Source of the DNA: Bryobacterales bacterium
GTDB lineage: Bacteria; Acidobacteriota; Terriglobia; Bryobacterales; Bryobacteraceae
Length of the DNA stretch: 18,522 nt
Assembly: GCA_016789785.1 (NCBI GenBank)
Contig: JAEUQE010000191.1
Coordinates: forward strand, 1 to 18,522
Direction of reading: 5' to 3'
Shown here: piece after piece, positions 1 through 7,253 of the stretch
Numbering within the stretch: position 1 is the stretch's first letter
Layout: each line of letters opens with the position of its first letter
The notes under the pieces: model-generated
The model's input: only the letters and a program-made list of their open reading frames with translations
What the model was told of the DNA's origin: nothing
Database searches by the model: none
Program-made: the position numbers and the translations under genes

Positions 1-59
1 TCAGCGGCGCCGACTATCTGCGAATCGGCTGGCGTATGATGAGGCAGAGGAGCGCTTAA
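1..59 (+). CDS. 3' tail of an upstream gene (partial)
   Basis: The frame beginning at base 3 is open from the window edge and reads SGADYLRIGWRMMRQRSA before a TAA at 57-59. This stop lies 4 bases before the ATG of the hydrolase at 64, and that gene's ribosome-binding site (GAGGAG, 47-52) falls inside this frame. Such close spacing is what an operon partner would give. Only 18 residues are visible, so no family can be named. A second frame is also open across the edge, so the assignment is tentative. Confidence 0.35.
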   Translation, partial: SGADYLRIGWRMMRQRSA

Positions 60-63
60 GACG

Positions 64-1371
64 ATGCGACATCTGGCATGCCTTTTCCTTGCGGCAGGAC
101 TGCTGTGTGCGGAACCGCTGAAGGTCCATCTTCGGAATTTCGACGATACTCCCTTTGGGTGGCGTGCCTGGAGCCATCGCGCGGCCACGGCGCCGCGAAC
201 GTTTGTCGATGCCACGGTAAGCCACGGCGGACGTGCATCGCTCGCGGTCTCGGGGAAGGGAAATGCGCTGGTGCATGGCGGCTGGGAACACGACGTCCGA
301 AACGTCGCCGCGGGCAAGTGGTACCGGTTCTCGGCCTACTATCGTTGGCAGGGCGTGGAGCATCCCGTCTGGCAGATTGCGCCGCGCATTGACTGGCTTG
401 ACGCACGCGGCAAACGGGCGGGCGTTCCAGACTACATCTATCAGCAGCGCCGCGAAGGGGACTGGATGAAGACATGGATCGAGGTGGCCGCTCCCGAACG
501 GGCATCCACCGCCACCATTCAACTGTTCCTCAGTCATGCGCCGCATGGAACGGTCTGGTGGGACGACATTTCCTTTGAGGAAATCGCCGCGCCGGAACCT
601 CGCCAGGTCCGCGTGGCCACCGTTAACCTTCGCCCCCAGAACAGCCCTTCGCGCGAGGCCAACGTCATTTCGTTCGTCGCCGCTTTCGAAAAGGCGGTGC
701 AAGGCAACACCGACATCATCCTCTTCCCGGAGGGGATGACCGTTGTGGGCACCGGCCGCACCTACATTGATGTCGCCGAGAGCGTGCCGGGCCCGACCAC
801 CAGCCGCCTCGGTGAACTGGCGCGTGCTCGTAATAGCTACGTCGTCGCCGGCATCTATGAGAGCGAGGGCGATGCGGTCTACAACACCGCTGTGCTTCTC
901 GACCGCCAGGGCAAACTGGCAGGTAAGTACCGCAAGGTCTACCTGCCGCGCGAAGAGTATGAATCGGGATTGACGCCAGGCAATGCATTCCCGACGTTCG
1001 ACACGGACTTCGGCCGCATCGGCTTGATGATCTGCTACGACGTGTTCTTTGCGGATCCGGCGAAGACGCTTGCGATGAAGGGCGCCGAGATGATTCTGCT
1101 TCCGATCTGGGGCGGCGACGAGGTGTTAGCCAAGGCTCGTGCGATTGAGAATCGCATTTTTCTGATTACTTCGGGCTACGATCATCCGACCTACATCATG
1201 GATCCGAATGGAGAGCGGCTCTCGGTCGCGCAAGAACGGGGCGCGGTCGCTGTGGCCACAGTGGATCTCGGAAAGCGCTACCTGCAACCTCACCTGGGCG
1301 ATATGCGCGGTCGGCGCATGAAGGAGCAGCGCACGGACATGCCGGTGCCTCCGCCAGCGGTCGACCGTTAG
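64..1371 (+). CDS. Secreted carbon-nitrogen hydrolase (nitrilase superfamily) with N-terminal jelly-roll-like domain
   Basis: 435 residues. Residues 1-16 form a short signal peptide (LACLFLAAGLLCA, then EPLK), so the enzyme probably acts outside the cytoplasm. Residues about 18-175 look like a beta-rich carbohydrate-binding-type domain, with the W-x-x-Y/F aromatic pattern and a WWDDISFEE end typical of such modules. Residues about 181-410 are the carbon-nitrogen hydrolase domain. Its Glu-Lys-Cys triad is visible: E223 in FPEG, K291 in YRKVYLP, C324 in MICYD, with the accessory E298. The family hydrolyses amides, nitriles or N-carbamoyl groups, but the substrate cannot be read from the sequence. 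The ATG at 64 is supported by GAGGAG 11 bases upstream. The stop TAG (1369-1371) is the first triplet of a 43-bp repeat shared with the 3' end of comM. Confidence 0.9.
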   Translation: MRHLACLFLAAGLLCAEPLKVHLRNFDDTPFGWRAWSHRAATAPRTFVDATVSHGGRASLAVSGKGNALVHGGWEHDVRNVAAGKWYRFSAYYRWQGVEHPVWQIAPRIDWLDARGKRAGVPDYIYQQRREGDWMKTWIEVAAPERASTATIQLFLSHAPHGTVWWDDISFEEIAAPEPRQVRVATVNLRPQNSPSREANVISFVAAFEKAVQGNTDIILFPEGMTVVGTGRTYIDVAESVPGPTTSRLGELARARNSYVVAGIYESEGDAVYNTAVLLDRQGKLAGKYRKVYLPREEYESGLTPGNAFPTFDTDFGRIGLMICYDVFFADPAKTLAMKGAEMILLPIWGGDEVLAKARAIENRIFLITSGYDHPTYIMDPNGERLSVAQERGAVAVATVDLGKRYLQPHLGDMRGRRMKEQRTDMPVPPPAVDR

Positions 1372-1411
1372 CGGGCTATCCGGCCCAATACGAACGGTCC
1401 AGGCTTCGATA
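1369..1411 (-). repeat. Left copy of a 43-bp direct repeat; remnant of the comM 3' end
   Basis: This segment matches 4141-4183 at 40 of 43 positions; mismatches are at 1374/4146, 1383/4155 and 1406/4178. Read on the minus strand in the comM frame it gives YRSLDRSYWAG and a TAG stop (1376-1378), against YRSLDRSYWGG and stop in intact comM. The match includes 7 bases beyond the comM stop and ends sharply on both sides; 1412-1458 does not resemble comM. The copy lies between the hydrolase stop and the kinase stop, and its first three bases are the hydrolase stop codon. Confidence 0.9.
1376..1411 (-). pseudogene. comM 3'-end fragment (last 11 codons and stop)
   Basis: The minus strand retains the comM reading frame for 11 residues (YRSLDRSYWAG) plus stop. 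Two of the three differences from the intact gene fall in this frame: one is silent (Arg codon CGG to CGA) and one changes Gly to Ala. No upstream comM sequence is present, so this is a detached end fragment. It is probably not expressed as a protein. Confidence 0.7.
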
Positions 1412-1458
1412 TTCATGCCCTTGATATCGATGGCGGCACAGCAGCGCCCCAGCGCGAA

Positions 1459-4047
1459 TTACCTTACTGCCTCCGCGGCATTCTTGTTGCGCCACGCTGC
1501 TGCCTTCTCCGGTTGCCCCCACTGGGCATAAAGATCCACCAAGGGTTCCGTCAACTGATTCGCGCGATACCGTTCCGCCGCCGGAATCCGTGATTCAAGT
1601 TGTGACAGCCCTTGATACGCGGTGAGTAGCAACGGTTCGGCCTCGGCGAACCTCCTCGCTCCGGCCAGACTCACACCCAACAAACGCTCCGCCTTGTATC
1701 GCGGCCAAGTCTCAGGCGCAGCCTTACGATACGCCGCGAGCGCCGGCCGCAACATTGCTTCGGCATCGGCATATCGCTGCTGCAGCAACCGCACTTCCGC
1801 CAAAGCCACAAGCGCGCCCGCCGTGTCCGGATGCGCCTCACCCCGCTTGCGCCGGAGAATCTCCAAGGCGGCCGCGAGCAGGGGTTCCGCCTGCGTGGCC
1901 TTGCCCTGGGCTTGATACAAACTCGCGAGATCCTTCATGCTGCCGAGCGTGTCGGGGTGCTCCTGGCCCAGCACCTTACTGCGCAGTTCCAATGCCTGGC
2001 GCAACAATGGGTCGGCCTTGCGGAAGTCCCGCTGCGCCAGATAGAGCACAGCCAGATCTCGCAAGGTGGTGAGCGTATTCGGATGCTGACTCCCCAGCAC
2101 GCGCTGACGCGCCGCCAAGGCCCGGTGGAACAGTGACTCGGCCTCCGTGTAACGACCCTGCGCCAAGAACGCCTCGCCGAGATTATTGATGGTCACCAGT
2201 GTGGAAGGATGTTCCGAGCCGTTTACCCGCTCCCGGATCTCCATCGACTTGCTGTGCAGCGCCTCTGCCTCCGCGAACTTGCCCTGGCGGAAATAGGCGG
2301 CCGCGAGATTATTCGTTGTGGCGAGCGTCCGCGCATGTTCATCGCCCAACAGCCGGCGTTGGATTCTCACCGTCCTGGTAAACAAATCCTCCGCCTGCTC
2401 CCACTTGCCTTGATATGCCACCGCCGACGCCAGGTTGTCCATCGCCGTCAGCGTATCGGCATGTTCCTCGCCAAGCGCTCCGCGGCGGATTTCCAGCCCC
2501 TTGGCGAACAGCGTCTCCGATTCAGGGTAGTTGCCTTGCAGCCATTTCAATCGCCCCACTAGCATCAGGCTGCGCGCCGTATCGAGGTGGTGATCGCCCA
2601 ATTCGCGCCGCCGTAACTCCAGCGAGCGTTCCGCATGCGGTTCCGCTTCGGGATACAGTCCCAAATCCTGGTAGGAACTGGCGATCGTCTGCCGGATGGA
2701 CGCTTCCACGAGCGGCTCGCCGCCGAACTTACCCGTGATGCGGGTGGCCGCGCGGTCCAGCGCTGTGCGCACCTTCAGGTCCGGATCGGGCTTCGTGGCC
2801 GGCCCGGCCTGCGTGTAGGCGCTAGCCTGCGCCAATACGTCGTTCTGCAAGAAATCGCTCACGGACTTGGCGGTGTTCCGCTCGCGCACGGCTTCCCGTT
2901 CCGCCTTCGTCGCGCGCACAGCCATCCACGAACTCACAATTACACCAGCGATCAGCAATACGAGAAATGCGGCCCCGGTGGCGATCCATGCGCGGTGCTT
3001 GCGAACCAGTTTCCGCACGCGGTAGGTGGCGGATAAAGGCGCGGCCTCCAAGGGCTCTCCGGCAAGAAAGCGCTCCAGATCGCGCGCCAGGCCATTCGCT
3101 GTTTCATAGCGCCGTGAGCGATCCTTCTCCAGCGCCTTCATCACAATCCAATCGAGTTCGGCCTGCAAGAGGCCGGCATCCCGATTGGTATCGTTGCGCC
3201 GCTGCCGCGCGATCTCCGTGGACTTGCCTGATTGGCGCGCCCGCGAACTCGGGGGTGGAGGATCCTCCTCACGAATCCGCCGCAGCATCTCCACGTAGCT
3301 GCTCTTGGCGGTCTGCTCCTCCTCCAGCGGCGTGGTGCCGGTGGCCAGTTCATACAAAAGAACGCCGAGCGAGTACACGTCACTGCGCGTGTCAATGTCA
3401 CTCTTGCCAAACTCGGCCTGTTCGGGACTCATGTAGCGCAGCGTCCCCACCACCGATCCCGGCATTGTCAGCAAACTGGCGTCGCTCATCTCACCGCTAA
3501 GCGCCTTCGCGAGGCCGAAGTCGATCACCTTCGGAGTCGCCTTGCCCTCGCGCTCGGCCACCAGCACATTCGATGGCTTGATGTCGCGATGAATGATCCC
3601 TTTCTGGTGCGCATGCTGTATGGCACGGCACACCGCAATGAATAGCTCGATCCTTTCCCGCAGAGTCAGCCGCTTCGCATCGGAATACTGTGTCATCGCC
3701 ACGCCCGCGACGAACTCCATCACAAAGTAGGGCGAACCTGACGCGGTCGTGCCGGCGTCCAGCACGCGCGCGATGTTGGGATGATCCATCAGCGCCAGCG
3801 CCTGCCGTTCCCCTTCAAAGCGGGCGATCACCTGCCTGCTGTCCATCCCGGGTTTGATGAGCTTCAACGCCACATCACGCCGGATGGGCTCCTGTTGGCG
3901 CGCGTGATAAACAATGCCCATTCCGCCCTCGCCAAGCTTGCGGACAACGCGGTAGGGCCCGATCATCAGGTCAGCTTGTGCTGTGAGCGCCGGCCGAACG
4001 GTTTCGGTGTCCCGGTTTTCCGCGGAAGGCTGCGGATCTGGAGTCAT
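1459..4047 (-). CDS. Membrane Ser/Thr protein kinase with kinesin-light-chain-like TPR sensor domain
   Basis: 862 residues. The cytoplasmic N-terminal kinase domain (about 31-330) has all key residues: glycine loop GEGGMG (39-44), K62 in VALKLI, the helix-C Glu at about E80, HRDIKPSN (153-160, D155 catalytic), DFG (176-178) and SPEQ (207-210). One membrane segment follows at about 354-376. The remainder is probably extracytoplasmic and consists of TPRs of the 42-residue kinesin-light-chain type. The hinge glycine of the LG-x-x-H motif recurs at 484, 526, 568, 610, 652, 694 and 736, an exact 42-residue period. The layout is the usual one for acidobacterial one-component kinases: outside TPRs, inside kinase. 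The start ATG follows AGGGA with almost no gap, so initiation may be weak. The gene is flanked by 43-bp direct repeats derived from the comM 3' end, which suggests it was acquired at this site. Its targets are unknown. Confidence 0.93.
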   Translation of the reverse strand: MTPDPQPSAENRDTETVRPALTAQADLMIGPYRVVRKLGEGGMGIVYHARQQEPIRRDVALKLIKPGMDSRQVIARFEGERQALALMDHPNIARVLDAGTTASGSPYFVMEFVAGVAMTQYSDAKRLTLRERIELFIAVCRAIQHAHQKGIIHRDIKPSNVLVAEREGKATPKVIDFGLAKALSGEMSDASLLTMPGSVVGTLRYMSPEQAEFGKSDIDTRSDVYSLGVLLYELATGTTPLEEEQTAKSSYVEMLRRIREEDPPPPSSRARQSGKSTEIARQRRNDTNRDAGLLQAELDWIVMKALEKDRSRRYETANGLARDLERFLAGEPLEAAPLSATYRVRKLVRKHRAWIATGAAFLVLLIAGVIVSSWMAVRATKAEREAVRERNTAKSVSDFLQNDVLAQASAYTQAGPATKPDPDLKVRTALDRAATRITGKFGGEPLVEASIRQTIASSYQDLGLYPEAEPHAERSLELRRRELGDHHLDTARSLMLVGRLKWLQGNYPESETLFAKGLEIRRGALGEEHADTLTAMDNLASAVAYQGKWEQAEDLFTRTVRIQRRLLGDEHARTLATTNNLAAAYFRQGKFAEAEALHSKSMEIRERVNGSEHPSTLVTINNLGEAFLAQGRYTEAESLFHRALAARQRVLGSQHPNTLTTLRDLAVLYLAQRDFRKADPLLRQALELRSKVLGQEHPDTLGSMKDLASLYQAQGKATQAEPLLAAALEILRRKRGEAHPDTAGALVALAEVRLLQQRYADAEAMLRPALAAYRKAAPETWPRYKAERLLGVSLAGARRFAEAEPLLLTAYQGLSQLESRIPAAERYRANQLTEPLVDLYAQWGQPEKAAAWRNKNAAEAVR

Positions 4048-4084
4048 TCCCTTAAGGGATTCAGTATACCGACTTCGCCGTCGA

Positions 4085-4112
4085 ACTATACTCTGTGCGG
4101 GACATTAGACAA
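4085..4112 (-). promoter_or_regulatory. Possible sigma-70-type promoter of the kinase gene
   Basis: On the minus strand, TTGTCT (4107-4112) and TATAGT (4085-4090) are 16 bases apart, leaving a leader of about 30 bases before the ATG at 4047. A second -10-like TATACT lies at 4063-4068 with no good -35. A 12-bp perfect palindrome, TCCCTTAAGGGA (4048-4059), abuts the start codon and covers the ribosome-binding site. Acidobacterial promoters are poorly known, so this is tentative. Confidence 0.3.
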
Positions 4113-4140
4113 CGTGGAATCGTGGTGAACTGTGAAGAGA

Positions 4141-4183
4141 TAGCGCGCTATCCGCCCCAATACGAACGGTCCAGGCTCCGATA
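4141..4183 (-). repeat. Right copy of the 43-bp direct repeat (3' end of intact comM)
   Basis: This is the authentic 3' end of comM plus 7 bases past its stop. It is 40/43 identical, in the same orientation, to 1369-1411. Together the two copies bracket the kinase gene, with 2729 bases between them. No integrase, transposase or inverted terminal repeat is visible in the bracketed segment. Confidence 0.9.
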
Positions 4184-5671
4184 CTGCACGGCTTCGGCGA
4201 TATGTTTCGCCGAGACATGCTCGGAGCGATCGAGATCGGCGATGGTCCGGGAGACTTTCAGCACGCGGTCATGTGCGCGCGCACTCAAGCCCATTCGCCG
4301 GACGGCCATCTCCAGCGTGCGCTCCCCCGCGTCGTCAAGGGCGCTCACTTGCCGCAATTGCGCATTCGGCAGATTGGAGTTGTAGAACCCGCGAGCCTGC
4401 TGGCGTTCCCTCGCGCCGAGCACCCGATCCCGCATCTGCGCCGAGGATACGCCATCGTCCTTGCCGCGTAGTTCCTTGTAGGGCACGGCGGGCACCTCAA
4501 TGTGCAGATCAATGCGATCCAGCAACGGTCCGCTGATCTTGCCGAGATAGCGGGAGATGATCGCTCCGGTGCAACGGCACTCGCGTGTCGCATCGCCATA
4601 GAAGCCGCATGGACACGGATTCATCGCGGCGACCAGCGTGAACGCCGCAGGGAAGGCGAGTGTCATGCTCGACCGCGCCAGCACGACCTGCCGGTCCTCC
4701 ATCGGCTGCCGCAGTAACTCCAGAACATTGCGCGACAACTCGGGCAGTTCATCCAGGAATAGCACTCCATTGTGCGCCAGGCTGGCTTCTCCCGGACGCA
4801 GAGTGCCCGTGCCGCCGCCGATGAGTCCCGCGTCCGAAATGGTGTGGTGTGGAGCGCGAAAAGGCCGCTCGCGAAGCAGTCCTGCGCCTTTCGGCAGCAG
4901 ACCGGCCACGCTGTGGACCTTCGTGGTTTCGATCGCTTCTTCGAACGTCAGCGGAGGGAGAATGCCGGCGAAGCGTTTCGCGAGCATCGTCTTCCCCGAC
5001 CCCGGCGGTCCGACCATCAACACGTTGTGCCCGCCAGCAGCCGCGACTTCGAGCGCACGTTTGGCGGTGGTCTGTCCGCGGACATCGCGGAAATCGGCAT
5101 CCGCCTCCATGCGCGGCTCGGCTGCCACCGGTTGCGGTTGGGCCGGCGTGAAGCTCGAGTCTCCCTTCGCCAGCGCAACCACTTGTGCGATATGTTTCAG
5201 CCCGAAGACGCGGAGTCCTTCCACCACCGAGGACTCCGCCGCATTCTCCTCCGGCACCACGAGATTGGCAATTCGCTCTTTGCGAGCACAGACCGCGATC
5301 GGCAGTGCCCCACGTACGGGCCGCAGGCTCCCGTCGAGCGACAACTCGCCGACGAACAAGAAGCGGTCGGTGGGCGTGACCGCGCCCATCGCGCCGAGGA
5401 TGCCCATCGCCATCGGCAGGTCGAAGCCGGCGCCTTCCTTGCGCACATTGGCGGGCGCGAGATTGATGGTGACGGCTTTGCTTGGATAGCCGAAGCCTGA
5501 GTTGACCAGGGCGGACTTGATCCGTTCCCGGCTCTCGCGCACGGCGGTGTCGGGCATGCCGACGGTGATGAAGTCCCGCGCGGACCCCGATGGATAGAGG
5601 TCCACTTCGACGTCGATCGGGTGGGCGTCGATACCGAAAACGGCGGCGCTGCGGGTGCGAAAGAGTCCCAC
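4148..5671 (-). CDS. comM: ComM/YifB family Mg-chelatase-like AAA+ ATPase
   Basis: 507 residues, the usual length for the family. It has the N-terminal Lon-protease-like fold start (SAAVFGIDAHPIDVEVDL), Walker A GPPGSGKT (221-228), Walker B LFLDE (304-308), the cysteine cluster NPCPCGFYGD with C-x-C (351-367) and the family C-terminus YRSLDRSYW. In naturally transformable bacteria ComM is a hexameric helicase that promotes branch migration during integration of incoming DNA; the role here is inferred from the family. The start is a GTG. No Shine-Dalgarno sequence is visible, and the codon lies at the edge of a small inverted repeat (CACTA-GA-TAGTG, 5671-5682). The gene now lies downstream of the ThuA gene and upstream of the kinase on the same strand. 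Its 3' end is duplicated beyond the kinase. Confidence 0.95.
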   Translation of the reverse strand: MGLFRTRSAAVFGIDAHPIDVEVDLYPSGSARDFITVGMPDTAVRESRERIKSALVNSGFGYPSKAVTINLAPANVRKEGAGFDLPMAMGILGAMGAVTPTDRFLFVGELSLDGSLRPVRGALPIAVCARKERIANLVVPEENAAESSVVEGLRVFGLKHIAQVVALAKGDSSFTPAQPQPVAAEPRMEADADFRDVRGQTTAKRALEVAAAGGHNVLMVGPPGSGKTMLAKRFAGILPPLTFEEAIETTKVHSVAGLLPKGAGLLRERPFRAPHHTISDAGLIGGGTGTLRPGEASLAHNGVLFLDELPELSRNVLELLRQPMEDRQVVLARSSMTLAFPAAFTLVAAMNPCPCGFYGDATRECRCTGAIISRYLGKISGPLLDRIDLHIEVPAVPYKELRGKDDGVSSAQMRDRVLGARERQQARGFYNSNLPNAQLRQVSALDDAGERTLEMAVRRMGLSARAHDRVLKVSRTIADLDRSEHVSAKHIAEAVQYRSLDRSYWGG

Positions 5672-5735
5672 ACTAGATAGTGCGTTCAGCGGCTAGGAAC
5701 TCTCTCGATTTCGTGTGGCCCTTCGTCTGTGGGTC

Positions 5736-7184
5736 CTACCAGTGATCTCGCCCCGCCGCCCAACGGATCGAATTGCGGATCAAGCGCTGGAAGTTCGGAT
5801 CCCGATGCGCCTCGCGGCCGTGACCCAATTGCACATACACGACCCGCGCCTTCGGGTACGGGCTGATCCACGCAACCGGACCATCGCTCGTCGGATGATC
5901 CACACGCAGCAGCACCTTCGCGTCCGGCGAGATCCACAGGTTTTTGTAAGTCTCATCGAAGATGCGGAAATCGCCGACTCCGCGCGTGACCGGATGATCC
6001 ATCGCCTTCTTCACATCCAGCCATACATCGTGCTTGAATGTCGAGAGCTTGCCGTCCATGGGCTTCAGTAGATACAGTCCGCCCATCACTTCCTTCCACC
6101 ACCATTCCCACTCCGGAAAGTCGACGATGGCATGATGCACAAGCACCAAACCCTTGCCCGATTCAAGATACTGCTGCAGGATCTTGCGCTGCGGTTCGGG
6201 GACTTCGCTCACCGAGTCATACATCACCAGCACGTCCACCTGCTTCAGCATGTTCGGGCGGAACGCTTTCGGATGTGGATTGATGATGGTCTTCAAGCCG
6301 TCGTCACCCTCGAACGCCTCGTAGAACGATGCTTCGTAGTCATGGCCGCCCGTGGTTAGTTGCACGCGGATTGGTTTTGCGCTGGAAACCCGCGGACCTT
6401 CCACCTTGCCGGATGCTGCCCACTCCGCACCGCGCGCAAGTGCGGTCACAAAGCCAGGTGCGCGCATGGCGCTGACGTCGTGCCCCAAGGTGAGGTGGAA
6501 CGATCGTCCGCTGCCATACTCTGTGACCCAGATGATGGGCTCCTCTTTTCCAGAGCCATTCATCTCCTTCGCATCGAAAGCCGTCGCCAGCACGCGCGCG
6601 TCCGGCTGCATCACCAGGTGGTGATAGAGCTCGTCATGAATCACGAACGGCTGTTGGCCCGCGCTGACCGGATGCGCCGAGTCCTTCCAATTCACCGTGA
6701 ATGCGTGACGCTTGCCATGACCGCTCTTCGGATCGCCTTCCTTCCACGAAGCGCCGATCAACTTCGCGTACTCGGTCCACGGTTGCTCGCGCTTGCCGGT
6801 ACGCGTCATCTTCTCCCCGAGCACTTCCAACGTGCCGAACGGATAGCTCGCCGCATGGATCGACACGACGCCTTTGCCCTTGCGAACGAAGTCGAGCACC
6901 GCGGATTCGGCGGGCTCTCCCCATCGCTCGCCGCAATAGTTGAGCACGATCAGATCGAAGCGCGCGAGCACGGCGGCCGTGACACCCGCCGGCTCATCCG
7001 TGACGCGAACCTGAAACCGTCCCGTGTCCTCGAGGATCTTCTGAATCTCGGGCGTGGTGAGCCGCCAGTCATGATTGTTGTGCCCTGAGAAAATCAGGAC
7101 GTTCATCGGATCCGCCGCCATGGCGTCTGCCGGCAACATGGCAAGCATCAGGCAACACAAAACTACGCGGCTACACAACTGCAT
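5736..7184 (-). CDS. Secreted protein with two tandem ThuA domains
   Basis: 482 residues. Residues 1-24 are a signal peptide ending AMA-A. Domain 1 (about 28-255) opens with NVLIFSGHNNHDW and has the VSIHAASY and TLGHD strands of the ThuA family, a class I glutamine-amidotransferase-like fold. Domain 2 (about 272-478) opens with IRVQLTTGGHDYEASF and has LVLVHHAIVDFPEW and VYVQLGHGREA. The ThuA fold is linked to sugar metabolism; ThuA of Sinorhizobium works in trehalose catabolism. Secreted ThuA proteins next to Gfo/Idh/MocA enzymes suggest an extracytoplasmic sugar-processing step, although the substrate is unknown. GGAG stands 7 bases before the ATG. Two copies of TGATTCAGAA (minus strand) lie just upstream. 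The Gfo/Idh gene ends 69 bases upstream on the same strand. Confidence 0.85.
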   Translation of the reverse strand: MQLCSRVVLCCLMLAMLPADAMAADPMNVLIFSGHNNHDWRLTTPEIQKILEDTGRFQVRVTDEPAGVTAAVLARFDLIVLNYCGERWGEPAESAVLDFVRKGKGVVSIHAASYPFGTLEVLGEKMTRTGKREQPWTEYAKLIGASWKEGDPKSGHGKRHAFTVNWKDSAHPVSAGQQPFVIHDELYHHLVMQPDARVLATAFDAKEMNGSGKEEPIIWVTEYGSGRSFHLTLGHDVSAMRAPGFVTALARGAEWAASGKVEGPRVSSAKPIRVQLTTGGHDYEASFYEAFEGDDGLKTIINPHPKAFRPNMLKQVDVLVMYDSVSEVPEPQRKILQQYLESGKGLVLVHHAIVDFPEWEWWWKEVMGGLYLLKPMDGKLSTFKHDVWLDVKKAMDHPVTRGVGDFRIFDETYKNLWISPDAKVLLRVDHPTSDGPVAWISPYPKARVVYVQLGHGREAHRDPNFQRLIRNSIRWAAGRDHW

Positions 7185-7198
7185 GCATGGTCTCCGTT

Positions 7199-7222
7199 TT
7201 CTGAATCACACCTTCTGAATCA
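7199..7222 (-). repeat. Two direct copies of a 10-mer ahead of the ThuA gene
   Basis: TTCTGAATCA occurs at 7199-7208 and again at 7213-7222, a 14-base period, in the 69-base gap between the Gfo/Idh stop and the ThuA start. The spacing is not a full helical turn multiple. It could be a regulator site or simply a small tandem duplication. Confidence 0.5.
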
Positions 7223-7253
7223 TTTCGTCACACCGCCGCCGTTCGTGCAACAC

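Noticed and set aside
1412..1458. Continuation of comM homology to the right of the left repeat copy
   Set aside because: Aligned to 4184 onwards, the match falls to chance level directly after base 1411.
1500..2620. Periodic 126-bp similarity that could be taken for a repeat array or CRISPR
   Set aside because: The period is that of 42-residue TPR units within an intact coding frame, with no identical repeats and unique spacers.
1369..4183. A complete integrative element or genomic island
   Set aside because: The repeats resemble attachment-site duplications, but the enclosed DNA holds only the kinase gene, with no integrase, transposase or terminal inverted repeats. Only the repeat pair itself is claimed.
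4638..5489. A 283-codon open frame on the plus strand
   Set aside because: Antisense to comM, whose Walker and cysteine motifs are intact; Ser/Arg/Pro-rich shadow sequence.
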